Shown: positions 16,318 through 25,960, counted from the first letter of the stretch. The stretch is 64,000 nt of DNA from Desulfosediminicola ganghwensis (GCF_005116675.2 NZ_CP050699.1:1387001-1451000); one strand, 5' to 3'. Numbers and translations are program-made. Notes: generated by a model from the sequence alone, not told the origin.

Positions 16318-16803
16318 CTACTTTTGATTTCCCCTTTTCTGGGCTGCACGTTCCATCCGCTTTTTCAGTTCCTGGTTCCTTTGAATGATATCTTCCCGGC
16401 CTTGATACCACTCTGGAATTTCGTCATAGTTCGGAATACCGTCATCAATCATGTAGCGTGATTCCGGGTTGTGGGGATAACCCATGGGCACTGCGCCGCA
16501 GCAGACTGCCAGCAGGCCATTGTCATGGGCCTTCAGGGCACGGCTGGCGTGGGGTGAAACCCTGATGCAGTCTCCGCGCACAAGCTCTGTCAGATCCCCG
16601 TTTACACTGATGCAGCCACTGCCCTCGATCACCAGATAGACTTCTTCCTGCTTCCGGTGGGCATGGGTGAAGGTGTACCCTTCATTCGGGGGCAGGTTGA
16701 TAAGCCCAAGGGCGACCCCTTCCAGCTTAAGTTTTTTGCGGGGGCTGGTCAGCCAGGGGAGGGAGGCAAAATCAAAGTGGGTTTTGGTAAAGTCTTCCGC
16801 CAT
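16318..16803 (-). CDS. Cupin-domain protein
   Basis: A 161-residue single-domain cupin. Metal-ligand motif 1 is TFTHAHRKQEEVYLVIEGSG and motif 2 is around RVSPHASRALKA. The C-terminal 40 residues are charged and probably helical. Such small cupins act as isomerases, dioxygenase-like enzymes or ligand sensors; no substrate is evident. It is convergent with the Cys-rich gene and divergent from the amidohydrolase. Confidence 0.8.
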   Translation of the reverse strand: MAEDFTKTHFDFASLPWLTSPRKKLKLEGVALGLINLPPNEGYTFTHAHRKQEEVYLVIEGSGCISVNGDLTELVRGDCIRVSPHASRALKAHDNGLLAVCCGAVPMGYPHNPESRYMIDDGIPNYDEIPEWYQGREDIIQRNQELKKRMERAAQKRGNQK

Positions 16804-17016
16804 GGGATGCTCCGTCAGAAAGTGTTCCGGTAACAGGAGATTTCGTTCATTCTCTACGAAATATGCGGCCTGAAGAGATGACTGGCTTGAGATAAATGAT
16901 ATCCGAAATTACGGAAAAAGAGTGGGATTTCCTTGCGGGACCGGAAAAATGCGTACACTATGTAAACGTGTTGTGATTTGGCAGCTAAATTGTGTTTTCG
17001 GGCAGGAGAAGAGAAG

Positions 17017-18240
17017 ATGAAGCAGGTTGATGACTCTACAAGCTATATCAGGGCGGGCTGGCTGATAGATGGCAGCGGAAAGGCTGCGCAAAAAGATGTA
17101 CTTCTGGTGGTAAATACAGGGCAAATAGTCTTTATAAAACCATATGCACCGGAAATTATCCCTGCCAATGGTCAGCTTACTGATCTGAGCTTTGCCACCA
17201 TTCTACCTCCTCTTATCGACAGTCATCTTCATTTGAGCATGTCCGGGGCGGTTGATGCGGCTTTACGAGAAAACCAGCTGGTTGCAGGGTGTGAAGAACT
17301 GTTACCCTATATCCACAGGCACTTAAAGCAGCTTTTCGACCATGGAGTGCTTGCGGTGCGTGATGGTGGAGATCGTCATGATTGTGTGCTGGAATTCATG
17401 GCAAAAGGTATGAGCAATTATCCGATAGCAATCCATTCCCCGGGGAGAGCGTACCACAGGGCGGGACGATACGGAGGCCTCATTGGCAGAGCGGTGGCTG
17501 AGGGTGACTCGCCGGCAGAGCTGCTGATGCGTCGAAATCACCAGCAGGATTATCTGAAAGTTGTGAATTCAGGATTAAATAGCCTGAAAGAATATGGTCA
17601 TGAGACACCTCCGCAGTTCTCGAAGGATGAACTGAAAAATCTGTGCGAGCTGGCCCACAGTAAGCAAATCAAGGTAATGGTGCATGCCAATGGCAGAGTG
17701 CCGGTACAGCAGGCGATTGAGGCAGGTTGCGATTCAATAGAGCACGGTTTTTTCATGGGCAGAAAGAATCTTGAACGTATGGTGGAGTACGGTTGCACCT
17801 GGGTGCCAACCGTTGTTACCATGAAAGCATACGCAGAAGTGCTGGAGTTCGAGGGGAATATTTCCGGGGCAGCAATTGCCGCCAGAAATTATGAGAGCCA
17901 GCTGGAGCAGTTGCGGCAGGCAAAAAAAATCGGAGTGAAGGTGGCGTTGGGGACCGATTCGGGCAGCCCCGGTGTGCTGCATGGTGAATCTGTTTTCGAA
18001 GAGATGAAACTTTACGGCAAAGCGGGGTATTCGCTGGTTGAAACAGTGCAATGTGCCACGGCAAACGGGGCGGAACTGCTGGGACTTGCCGATAAAGGAA
18101 TATTACAGACGCAAGCTGCGGCAAATTTTCTTGTAGCCCGTGGTACCCCGGCACAATTACCGAGAAAACTCTCATATCTTGAGAATATTTTTATTGCCGG
18201 CAAGCCCTCAGCTCTGTACAGAAAGAATCCTGTCAAATAG
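17017..18240 (+). CDS. Amidohydrolase-family metal-dependent hydrolase
   Basis: A 407-residue enzyme of the amidohydrolase superfamily (imidazolonepropionase/prolidase-like branch). The metal motif HxH is in PPLIDSHLHLSMSG. Further ligands are in KVMVHANGRVP and SIEHGFFMG, and the catalytic Asp is in ALGTDSGSPG. The ATG at 17017 has AGGAG 8-12 nt upstream; an upstream TTG (16978) is rejected. It should hydrolyse a C-N bond of a cyclic amide, dipeptide or nucleobase-like compound; the exact substrate is unknown. No obvious catabolic partners sit beside it. Confidence 0.85.
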   Translation: MKQVDDSTSYIRAGWLIDGSGKAAQKDVLLVVNTGQIVFIKPYAPEIIPANGQLTDLSFATILPPLIDSHLHLSMSGAVDAALRENQLVAGCEELLPYIHRHLKQLFDHGVLAVRDGGDRHDCVLEFMAKGMSNYPIAIHSPGRAYHRAGRYGGLIGRAVAEGDSPAELLMRRNHQQDYLKVVNSGLNSLKEYGHETPPQFSKDELKNLCELAHSKQIKVMVHANGRVPVQQAIEAGCDSIEHGFFMGRKNLERMVEYGCTWVPTVVTMKAYAEVLEFEGNISGAAIAARNYESQLEQLRQAKKIGVKVALGTDSGSPGVLHGESVFEEMKLYGKAGYSLVETVQCATANGAELLGLADKGILQTQAAANFLVARGTPAQLPRKLSYLENIFIAGKPSALYRKNPVK

Positions 18241-18585
18241 CAAGTTGGTTTGTGTTAGTCACATGAAAACAGGTGATTAGCTGCTTTTGTCCGACAATGG
18301 AAAAACTTTGCCGATACCCGGGACTGCAGGGCTTCCACCTTGCAATTTGATGGAGATAAAAAATATCCTCGGGCAGGCTGTCATGCAGCGCGATAACTAT
18401 CTCATAAAAGGACATAAAACGAATAAAGTGCAAAAGTTACTTGACCTGTACCTCTCATAACTATAATGTGGAATGTTTTTAAAAGTTGTATACAATTTTT
18501 GTCTGAGGACTGACGGCGAGGTTTTTTTCGTTCTGAAATAGCTTTGCCGACGGTAACGAAAATTTCTATGAGCACGAGGAACACG
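18241..18585. other. Intergenic region with aldehyde oxidoreductase promoter
   Basis: A 345-bp gap. It holds the TTGACC/TATAAT promoter (18441-18467) of the downstream gene and no gene of its own. Confidence 0.5.
18441..18467 (+). promoter_or_regulatory. Probable sigma-70 promoter of the aldehyde oxidoreductase
   Basis: TTGACC (18441-18446) and TATAAT (18462-18467) separated by 15 nt, slightly short spacing. It gives a leader of about 110 nt before the ATG at 18586. Confidence 0.55.
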
Positions 18586-20292
18586 ATGTTTTCCATTCTG
18601 AGAATCAATACCGCGACAGGAGAAACCAAAAGGGAAAGTTTTGATACCAAAGAGTATCTCCTTGGTGCGCGTACCCTGAGCTCCCGCCTGGTCAGCCAGG
18701 AGGTTGAGCCGACCTGTGATCCGTTCGGGCGTCACAACAAACTCTTTTTCTGTACCGGTGCGCTGGTTGGTACCACCGTTTCAAGTTCAGACAGGATCAG
18801 TATCGGCAGCAAAAGCCCACTGACCGGTGGTATTAAAGAGAGTAATGCCGGCGGTATTGTTGGTACTCGTATGGCTGAGCAGGGTCTCCGTTGTATCGCT
18901 CTGGAAGATGCGCCGAAAGCGGATGCGGGCTGGAAAATCATCGTAATCGGCAAAGACAAAGTCGAGATGATTGATGGCGAGTTTCTTGTAGGTAAAGGCG
19001 TGTATGAAAAGTCTGATCTCCTGAGCGAGAAATTCGGCAAAAAAGCAGGTTGTGTCACTGTTGGACCAACCGCTGAAAAGCTGCTGCTTGCTTCCGGTAT
19101 CGCCTGTTCCGATCCACATGGCGTCTGTTCCCGATATGCTGGTCGTGGCGGACTTGGTGCGGTAATGGCGAGCAAGAAGATAATCGCCATGGTTGTATTG
19201 CCAGATGGCGAAGTAAAGCCTGAGATTGTTGACCCGGAGGCGTTCAAAGCCGGTGCCAGGAAGATTGTTCAGCTGCTGAAGGAAAATCCGGTGTCCTCCA
19301 AGTTCACCAAGTATGGTACTGCGGCCATGGTAGACATCTGCCAGGCATTGAACGTGCTGCCGACCAAGAACTTCCGTCAGGGTACCATGGAAGGTGCAGA
19401 GAAGATCAACGCCCAGTCCATGTACGACACCATCAAGGAGCGCGGTGGCGAAGGCCGGACCCAGCATGCCTGTATGTTGCCTTGCGCAATCCAGTGTTCA
19501 AACGTCTACCCGAACGAGGACGGTTCACTGCTCTGTTCCCCGATTGAGTATGAGACCATGGCGCTGATGGGCTCCAACCTCTGTTTGAAAAATCTCGACA
19601 CCATCGCCATGATGAACCGCATCTCCAACGATGCCGGTGTTGACACCCTCGAAGTGGGTGCGGCAATGGGTGTGGCGCTTGAGGCCGGTGTTGCCGAATT
19701 TGGTGACGACGAGGCTATCCTCGAGTTGATGCAGGAAGTTCGTGACCTGACCCCGATGGGCCGTATCCTCGCTTCCGGTTGTAAGGTTGCTGCTAAGGTT
19801 CTCGGCGTACGCCATGCGCCGCACGTTCTCGGCCAGGGTATCCCTGCCTACGAGCCGCGTGGTACTAAAGGCATGGCTATGACCTACCTCTCTTCACCGA
19901 TGGGTGGTGATCACACCTTCGGTTTCACCCTGCGTGACGAAGATGTACCGACCAGCAAAGAAGGTAAGGTTGAGCTTTCCAAGAAGTTCCAGGTTATCGG
20001 CTCCCGCATGGATGCCATGGGAACCTGTAACTTTGTTCGTTACTCAGTGCGCAACGATATGAGCCCGCTCCTCGACCTGATGAAGGCCATGTACGATGTG
20101 GAGATCACCGCAGAGGAATTCGACGAATTTGTTAAAGAAACCCTGCGACTCGAGCATCAGTTCAATACCGATGCCGGTATTACTCTGGCACACCACCGCC
20201 TCTGCGAAACCTTCTACGAGGAAGCGCAGCCAGAGACGGGTGAGAAAATCGATATCACTGATGAAGAGGTGGCAGAGGCTTGCCGCTGGTAA
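18586..20292 (+). CDS. Aldehyde:ferredoxin oxidoreductase-family tungsten/molybdenum enzyme
   Basis: A 568-residue AOR-family enzyme, oxidising aldehydes to acids (or the reverse) with a bis-pyranopterin W/Mo cofactor and a 4Fe-4S cluster. The N-terminal domain has the family pattern with FFCTGALVGT. Cluster ligands are CMLPCAIQC (C-x3-C-x3-C) plus the late Cys in MGTCNFVRY. The spacing differs from the C-x2-C-x3-C of hyperthermophile AOR. The ATG at 18586 has GAGG about 8 nt upstream. The next gene, 9 bp on, is a MoaD/ThiS-like carrier, as is common for W-AORs. Substrate unknown. Confidence 0.92.
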   Translation: MFSILRINTATGETKRESFDTKEYLLGARTLSSRLVSQEVEPTCDPFGRHNKLFFCTGALVGTTVSSSDRISIGSKSPLTGGIKESNAGGIVGTRMAEQGLRCIALEDAPKADAGWKIIVIGKDKVEMIDGEFLVGKGVYEKSDLLSEKFGKKAGCVTVGPTAEKLLLASGIACSDPHGVCSRYAGRGGLGAVMASKKIIAMVVLPDGEVKPEIVDPEAFKAGARKIVQLLKENPVSSKFTKYGTAAMVDICQALNVLPTKNFRQGTMEGAEKINAQSMYDTIKERGGEGRTQHACMLPCAIQCSNVYPNEDGSLLCSPIEYETMALMGSNLCLKNLDTIAMMNRISNDAGVDTLEVGAAMGVALEAGVAEFGDDEAILELMQEVRDLTPMGRILASGCKVAAKVLGVRHAPHVLGQGIPAYEPRGTKGMAMTYLSSPMGGDHTFGFTLRDEDVPTSKEGKVELSKKFQVIGSRMDAMGTCNFVRYSVRNDMSPLLDLMKAMYDVEITAEEFDEFVKETLRLEHQFNTDAGITLAHHRLCETFYEEAQPETGEKIDITDEEVAEACRW

Positions 20293-20301
20293 TCAAGAGA
20301 G

Positions 20302-20526
20302 ATGAGCGTGGTAACTGTTACCTTCAAACTCAGCGAGGCGGCACCTGTCTCGCTGGCTATCGATACGCCGCAGCCGCTGCAGTCTGTTCTCGAAGAGGCG
20401 GCGCGTAAGGCAGACATTGTGCTGGGCGGTTTTATTGCCGTCTGCAACGGCCGGGTGATTACCGGTGAAGAACTGGTGTCTGAAGACGATGCTGTCGATG
20501 TCTTTCCTGCTATTTCGGGAGGCTGA
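20302..20526 (+). CDS. MoaD/ThiS-family sulfur carrier
   Basis: A 74-residue beta-grasp protein ending in the diagnostic Gly-Gly (DVFPAISGG), where the C-terminus is thiocarboxylated. It sits 9 bp after the AOR gene and before a shared terminator, so it most likely supplies sulfur for the pyranopterin cofactor of that enzyme. Confidence 0.9.
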   Translation: MSVVTVTFKLSEAAPVSLAIDTPQPLQSVLEEAARKADIVLGGFIAVCNGRVITGEELVSEDDAVDVFPAISGG

Positions 20527-20565
20527 CAGTTACTGCTTCGCTGTACCTCTAACAGCTCACATCTC

Positions 20566-20620
20566 AAGCCGCATCATCTATCCGGGTAAATCAGGATAGA
20601 CGGTGCGGCTTTTTTGTTTT
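20566..20620 (+). terminator. Terminator of the AOR-MoaD operon
   Basis: Long stem AAGCCGCATCATCTATCC (20566-20583) / GGATAGACGGTGCGGCTT (20594-20611) with few mismatches, followed by a T-rich run. Confidence 0.92.
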
Positions 20621-20806
20621 AATCACCTGAATTTAAAAAGTATTGGTTCTTGATTTACCTTGAATTGTCGGGCTCTGTTCTTAATGTAGTGCACTGTATT
20701 GAACCGGATGTCTCATGAACATTTGGGTCTGTGATATCCCGAAACAGTATTGGTGCCCCTGGCCGGTACAAAATCCAGCAGTGGAAAAAATTAACCAATC
20801 GTACTC

Positions 20807-21655
20807 ATGTCCTCTCCATCAAACAGAAGTTCGCTGCTCTGCCCGAACTGTAAAAAGCTGGTAAGCCGCAACGCGCCGGCTTGTCCCTATTGCGGCCTGA
20901 AGAAGCCTGGCTCGCTGCTGAAAGATAACTTTTTAACCCGCAGCATGGGCGATGGTCACCAGGTGATAAAGATTATCCTGATGGTCAATGTGGCTTTTTT
21001 TGTCTTTTCACTCCTGCTTGGACTGGGCCCCCATATGTTTTCCAGCAGCCCTTTTGGCTTTCTCTCTCCAGGCAATAAGAGCCTTCTGGTCTTGGGAGCA
21101 ACTGGTAGTTATCCGTTTTTTTATCTCGATCGCTGGTGGACACTGGTTTCGGCCAACTACCTGCACGGTTCGCTTTTGCATATAATCTTTAACATGATCG
21201 CCCTGAATCAATTGGGGCCGCTTATTATCCGGGAATACGGCGTATCACGGATGATAACTATCTATACCCTGAGCGGTGTTGGAGGTTTTCTGGTTTCGGT
21301 TGTGGCGGGTGTGTCTCTTACCATTGGCGCTTCCGCTTCCATCTGCGGCATGATCGGTGCCGCTCTCTACTATGGTAAGAGTCGTGGCGGCACCTATGGC
21401 GAGGCTGTATTCAGCCAGCTCCTGGGGTGGGCGATCTCCATTGCAATCTTTGGTTTCTTTGTGCCGGGAATAAACAATTGGGGGCATGGCGGCGGAATGG
21501 TTGCCGGTGCCTTGCTGGGTTTGCTGCTCGGCTATAAAGAACGAAAGAGGGAAGGGTATCTGCACAAGATGCTGAGCACTGCCTGTATTCTCCTCACCGC
21601 CGGTGCCCTGCTGCTTTCTGTTTACAATGGTGTCTGGTTCATCATGAACAGGTGA
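20807..21655 (+). CDS. Rhomboid-family intramembrane serine protease with zinc ribbon
   Basis: A 282-residue protein. The N-terminal zinc ribbon has two CxxC pairs (CPNCKKLVSRNAPACPYCG, residues 12-30). Six membrane segments follow. The rhomboid catalytic elements are NYLHGSLLHIIFNMIAL (loop 1 and helix 2), GASASICGMIGA with the nucleophilic Ser, and GHGGGMVAGALLG with the His. It should cleave membrane-spanning substrates within the inner membrane. The zinc ribbon may bind partner proteins or nucleic acid on the cytoplasmic side. Single-gene unit. Confidence 0.9.
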   Translation: MSSPSNRSSLLCPNCKKLVSRNAPACPYCGLKKPGSLLKDNFLTRSMGDGHQVIKIILMVNVAFFVFSLLLGLGPHMFSSSPFGFLSPGNKSLLVLGATGSYPFFYLDRWWTLVSANYLHGSLLHIIFNMIALNQLGPLIIREYGVSRMITIYTLSGVGGFLVSVVAGVSLTIGASASICGMIGAALYYGKSRGGTYGEAVFSQLLGWAISIAIFGFFVPGINNWGHGGGMVAGALLGLLLGYKERKREGYLHKMLSTACILLTAGALLLSVYNGVWFIMNR

Positions 21656-21771
21656 TATTTGCGGGTAGAGGCAGCCTGTGATAGGTGTAAGTAAGGAGTA
21701 GAGTCGAGGAGTGGCTGGGGTTCCACCCAGCCATATGGCATGACTTCATTTTACTTTTCCAGGAGCGTTCA

Positions 21772-23160
21772 ATGAACCTCAAGGATTTCACGCCCAGAAC
21801 CATAGTCGAGCCGTTTCGTATCCGTTCGGTTGAGCCCATAGGTTTCACCACCCGCCAGGAGCGTAAAAAAGCTCTGGAGGCTGCAGGGTACAATCCTTTT
21901 TTACTGCGCGCTGAAGATATCCTGATCGATCTGCTCACTGACAGCGGTACCGGGGCGATGTCCTCAAGCCAGTGGGCGGCGATGCTGGCCAGCGACGAAT
22001 CATATGCCGGGGCCAGATCCTACTTCAAGTTTGAACGGGCAGTACGTGAAATTACCGGTTTTACTGAGGTGATGCCCACCCATCAGGGGCGGGCCGCAGA
22101 ACATATTCTCTTTCACTCTATCGACGGTGCCGGCAGGGTTATCCCCAACAATACCCATTTCGACACCACCAGGGCACATGTGGAAAACTGTGGTGCCGAG
22201 GCGCGTGATCTGCCATCCCCGGAGGGTCGGGACCCTGCTACTCCGGCACCTTTCAAAGGGGATATGGACCTGGCGGCGCTGAACGCGCTTATTGACGAGA
22301 AGGGTGCGGAGAATATCCCCCTTATCATGCTGACCGTAACTAACAACTCCGGTGGCGGTCAGCCGGTGAGCATGGGCAATATCAGGCAGGCAAGTCAGGT
22401 AGCGAAAAAGCATGGCATCCCCTTGTTTTTAGATGCCTGCCGTTTTGCGGAAAACTGCTGGTTCATAAAGAGCCGGGAGCCGGGCTATAAAAGCCGGTCC
22501 ATCCATGAGATAGCGCTCGAGATGTTCAGTTATGCAGACGGCTGCACCATGAGTGCCAAAAAAGATGGTATGGCAAATATCGGCGGCTTTCTGGCCATGA
22601 ATGACGCTGAGCTGGCTTCCCGGTGCCGGAGTTTCGAGATTCTTATGGAAGGCTTCCCGACCTATGGCGGCATGGCTGGTTATGATATGGAGGCCATTGC
22701 CTTGGGGCTTTATGAGGCAATGGATGAGCGTTATCTGGAGTACCGGGTCCGCTCCATAGAATATCTTGGCGAAAAGCTCATCGCGGCGGGCATCCCGATC
22801 ATTCGCCCGACCGGTGGTCATGCACTGTACATAGACGCCGGCAGGATGCTACCCCATATTCCCTGGCACCAGTACCCGGCCTGGAGCCTGACCAACGGGC
22901 TCTATCTGCTCGGTGGTGTCCGTGGTGTTGAGATAGGTTCTGTGATGTTCGGATTGCAGCCGGACGGTTCGGAAAAAGCGGCGGCTCTGGAGCTGGTCCG
23001 TCTGGCTTTTCCCAGGCGTGTCTACACCCAGAGCCACGTGGATTATCTGGCGGAACTGCTTATTGAACTCAATGAGCAGCGTGAGTCACTCGGAGGGTAT
23101 TCAATTACCAGGCAGGCGAATGTGCTGCGCCATTTTACCGCAGTGCTGGAGCCGGTCTGA
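21772..23160 (+). CDS. tnaA: Tryptophanase / tyrosine phenol-lyase-family PLP enzyme, tryptophanase-like
   Basis: A 462-residue beta-eliminating lyase with the family landmarks IDLLTDSGTGAMS, PTHQGRAAEHI, DACRFAENCWFIK and the PLP lysine in CTMSAKKDGMANIGGF. Tyrosine phenol-lyases carry an Arg (Arg381) in a SMERG-type motif; here the same place reads GVEIGS, as in tryptophanases, so indole formation from tryptophan is the better guess. Some segments (CTMSAKKD..NIGGF, PRRVYT) look closer to tyrosine phenol-lyase, so specificity is not certain. A DMT exporter, an Lrp regulator and an AEC carrier follow in the same direction. Confidence 0.88.
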   Translation: MNLKDFTPRTIVEPFRIRSVEPIGFTTRQERKKALEAAGYNPFLLRAEDILIDLLTDSGTGAMSSSQWAAMLASDESYAGARSYFKFERAVREITGFTEVMPTHQGRAAEHILFHSIDGAGRVIPNNTHFDTTRAHVENCGAEARDLPSPEGRDPATPAPFKGDMDLAALNALIDEKGAENIPLIMLTVTNNSGGGQPVSMGNIRQASQVAKKHGIPLFLDACRFAENCWFIKSREPGYKSRSIHEIALEMFSYADGCTMSAKKDGMANIGGFLAMNDAELASRCRSFEILMEGFPTYGGMAGYDMEAIALGLYEAMDERYLEYRVRSIEYLGEKLIAAGIPIIRPTGGHALYIDAGRMLPHIPWHQYPAWSLTNGLYLLGGVRGVEIGSVMFGLQPDGSEKAAALELVRLAFPRRVYTQSHVDYLAELLIELNEQRESLGGYSITRQANVLRHFTAVLEPV

Positions 23161-23365
23161 GAGCAAAATCGGGTTTGGATCCTGCTGGTGCTGGTGTCGC
23201 CCTTGCTGGATAAAAGAGTGTGGTAAATTGATGCCGATTGAAGCCTGGCGTATTATCTGGTAAAGAGAGTCGCTTTTGCTGAAATTGGAACGTGGCGTGG
23301 CGTATATTCGCTGTCAGCCTCCCGTGAGTATGTTTCTAACGCACAGGAAGTCTTAAAGGATTTTG

Positions 23366-24319
23366 ATGCTGCGTCCTGGTTGGTGGGTCTTGAGAGGTCT
23401 TTTGAATTATACATCCTGCATGGCGATTCTTGCCTGCCTGCTCTGGTCTTCTGCTTTTGCAGGGATCAAGATCGGCCTGCTCTATACCACTCCGCTGCAT
23501 TTCGCCGGTGTACGTTTTATGCTCGCCGGGTTGCTCGTGCTTCCCTTTTGCGGCAATATCTTTTCCACCCTGGCCCAGATTCGTGCCCATCTTGGTACGG
23601 TGCTGATAATTGCTTTTTTTCAAACAACGTTTCTTTATAGTCTCTTTTACCTTGGGCTCGATCTGTTGCCGGGCGCGGTAGCTGCAATCGTCATTGGCAC
23701 CCAACCCCTGGTGGTTGCAGGTGTGGCGCATTTTTTCGCGCCCGCAGAACGTATGACCACCAAGAAGGCGGTGAGTCTTCTTTTTGGCGGAGCGGGGGTG
23801 CTGGCCATTGCGGCCAACAGGGGTGAGATCGCAATTGAAGGTCCTCTGGCGCTGCTGGGGATCGGGCTGTTGCTACTTTCGAATTTTTCCGGCGCGGCGA
23901 GCAACTTGCTGGTCGCCAGAAAAACAATGGATATCAACCCGCTGGTGTTGAACTCCGCTCAGCTTATTATTGGAGGTGGATTCCTGTTCCTGCTGTCAAA
24001 GATTATCGAGGATCGCAGTCTGGTGAACTATGAAGCTCCTTATTTTGTCTCCCTCGCCTGGCTCAGTTTTCTTTCCGCCGCGGCCTTGTCGATCTGGTTT
24101 CAGTTGCTGAAACGAGATGGCGTGCGAGTCTCCGACCTGAATATCTGGAAATTTCTGATACCGCTTGCGGGCGCCTGTCTGAGTTGGTTGCTGGTCGAGG
24201 GCGAGTCTCCCACTCCGGGAGTTTTGGCTGGAATGTGTTCCATCGTGGTGGCCTTGCTGGTACTGAATATAAATGGTCGTTTCTGGCGAACGTTCAAGAA
24301 AAAGCATGATTCTCATTAG
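23366..24319 (+). CDS. EamA/DMT-family transporter
   Basis: A 317-residue membrane protein with about ten segments in two EamA repeats. The first repeat shows LLWSSAFAGIKIGL and the second LLLSNFSGAASNLLVARK. Members export amino acids, metabolites or drugs. Placed after the tryptophanase-like gene and before an Lrp-type regulator, it may move an aromatic amino acid or its breakdown product; this is inference. ATG at 23366, with a TTG just before it as an alternative. Confidence 0.85.
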   Translation: MLRPGWWVLRGLLNYTSCMAILACLLWSSAFAGIKIGLLYTTPLHFAGVRFMLAGLLVLPFCGNIFSTLAQIRAHLGTVLIIAFFQTTFLYSLFYLGLDLLPGAVAAIVIGTQPLVVAGVAHFFAPAERMTTKKAVSLLFGGAGVLAIAANRGEIAIEGPLALLGIGLLLLSNFSGAASNLLVARKTMDINPLVLNSAQLIIGGGFLFLLSKIIEDRSLVNYEAPYFVSLAWLSFLSAAALSIWFQLLKRDGVRVSDLNIWKFLIPLAGACLSWLLVEGESPTPGVLAGMCSIVVALLVLNINGRFWRTFKKKHDSH

Positions 24320-24506
24320 CTGTAAAATATGTCAATTTCAGGGAGCGAATGGCAAGGAGCTAAAATATTGATGAAATGTTGAAAAGTGTTGTCATTCAAT
24401 GCAAAACTAAATTAAGTATTTGTCTTGGATCATCGAATAAAATTAATTATAGTGTACAGGTTCTGGTTTGCTTTGGCAGAATCTTTTCTTTGATAGAGGA
24501 TATCGT

Positions 24507-24968
24507 ATGGATAGAACCGATAAACGTATATTGAATATATTGCAGCGCAATGGCCGTATTACCAACTCGAAGCTGGCCGGGGAAATAGGTATTTCTCCGC
24601 CCGCCATGCTGGAGAGGGTCAAGCGCCTTGAAAAATCGGGTATGATTCGTCAGTATGCGGCTCTTATCGACCGGGAGAAAGCAGGGTTCAGCCTGCTTGC
24701 AATGATAATTATTTCGGTAAGTTTGAATGAGATTAAATCTCTGGAAGATGTTAAGGATAAGTTGATTATCCTGGATGAGGTACAGGAATGCTACCAGTTG
24801 ACCGGCGATGTTGACTTTCTGCTCAAGGTAGCTGTGCGTGATATGAGCAATTATACCACCTTCATCAATGCAAAACTTACTGGAATTCCGGGTATTCAGA
24901 ATATTCGGACCTCGTTTGTGCTGGAGACAGTAAAAAGCAGTACCGTGCTGCAGCTGGACGAGGATTGA
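24507..24968 (+). CDS. Lrp/AsnC-family transcriptional regulator
   Basis: A 153-residue feast/famine regulator. N-terminal helix-turn-helix (RILNILQRNGRITNSKLAGE, ISPPAMLERVKRLEKSGMI) and C-terminal RAM domain (VQECYQLTGDVDFLLKV). It should bind an amino acid and control neighbouring transport genes. The ATG at 24507 follows AGAGGA; the longer upstream frame is rejected. Located between two transporter genes. Confidence 0.92.
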   Translation: MDRTDKRILNILQRNGRITNSKLAGEIGISPPAMLERVKRLEKSGMIRQYAALIDREKAGFSLLAMIIISVSLNEIKSLEDVKDKLIILDEVQECYQLTGDVDFLLKVAVRDMSNYTTFINAKLTGIPGIQNIRTSFVLETVKSSTVLQLDED

Positions 24969-24998
24969 TTGTAACCATGGCGTAATACATATGAAATC

Positions 24999-25910
24999 GT
25001 GATAGTACTCAATGCGCTGTTCCCGGCATTTTTTCTAATTTTTCTGGGGGTGGCGCTCAAACGGGCGGGGATTACCAACCAGACGTACCTGCAGCAGTCG
25101 GATCAGCTGATTTATTATATTTTCTTTCCGGTCATGCTGTTCTGGAAGATTGGCGGTGCTTCTTTTGGTGGAATTGACTGGACTTTCTGCCTGGTAACCC
25201 TGCTTATTCTGGCTGTGCTCTTTGTTGTCAGCACGGTCGTTATCCATGCGGTTCCCATCTCCCATTTTCAGGCGGGTTCTTTTTCTCAAAGTTGTTACAG
25301 GTTCAACACCTACATCGGTGTGGCGGTTATTCTCAACTGCCTGGGGGCCGAAGGTGTGGCTCTGTTCGGTATCATGATCAGCCTGGCAATACCTCTTATC
25401 AACATTTTTGCAGTATCCACACTCATCTACCATTCCCCTAAAGAGAGCAGCAGCGGCAACAGGGCCAGGCAGTTTGGCAGGGCGCTGGCTGCGAACCCGC
25501 TTATTCTGGGGTGTATCGCTGGTATTCTCTATTCAAAAATATTTGGGGAGTTTCCAGTTTTTATCGACAATTCCCTGAGTCTTGCCAGTATGTTTACGCT
25601 GCCCATGGCGTTGCTCTCCATTGGCGGGTCGCTTTCTTTCAACGGAATTCAGAAAAATCTCAAGACCTCCCTGCTTGCCTCCGGGCTGAAACTGGTGCTG
25701 ATGCCGCTTTTGGGCTATGGGGCCTACAAGCTGGCTGGAGTTGATGGGCTGGCCTTCAAGGTGGGCATGATTTTCTTCTGCCTGCCGGTATCAACTACTA
25801 TCTATGTGCTTTCCTCCCAGATGAATAGCGATACCGAACTTGCCTCCTCTGCCATAGTGGTTTCTACCATACTCTCTTTCTTTTCATTATCGGTGGCGCT
25901 CTTAATATGA
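24999..25910 (+). CDS. AEC-family auxin-efflux-carrier-like transporter
   Basis: A 303-residue membrane protein with about ten segments. The start, ALFPAFFLIFLGVALKRAG, and the end, CLPVSTTIYVLSSQMN, are typical of AEC carriers (malate/malonate or small organic-anion transport). The GTG start at 24999 lacks a strong RBS and the gene begins 30 bp after the Lrp gene, suggesting coupling. It is convergent with selO. Confidence 0.87.
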   Translation: MIVLNALFPAFFLIFLGVALKRAGITNQTYLQQSDQLIYYIFFPVMLFWKIGGASFGGIDWTFCLVTLLILAVLFVVSTVVIHAVPISHFQAGSFSQSCYRFNTYIGVAVILNCLGAEGVALFGIMISLAIPLINIFAVSTLIYHSPKESSSGNRARQFGRALAANPLILGCIAGILYSKIFGEFPVFIDNSLSLASMFTLPMALLSIGGSLSFNGIQKNLKTSLLASGLKLVLMPLLGYGAYKLAGVDGLAFKVGMIFFCLPVSTTIYVLSSQMNSDTELASSAIVVSTILSFFSLSVALLI

Positions 25911-25938
25911 TGCTGTACGGGGTTCGGAATAGTTTGGG

Positions 25939-25957
25939 AAGGCACAAACTGTGCCTT
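25939..25957 (-). promoter_or_regulatory. Predicted SECIS hairpin of selO
   Basis: On the minus strand the perfect stem AAGGCACA / TGTGCCTT with loop GUU begins 12 nt after the in-frame UGA; the loop starts 20 nt after it. No T-run follows, so it does not look like a terminator. It lies in the 3' untranslated region just past the true stop, which is acceptable for bacterial SECIS spacing. Confidence 0.72.
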
Positions 25958-25960
25958 AGC

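Noticed and set aside
23158-23226. Possible UGA readthrough after the tryptophanase-like gene
   Set aside because: The protein already ends at the family's normal C-terminus and the 22 downstream codons are unlike the family.
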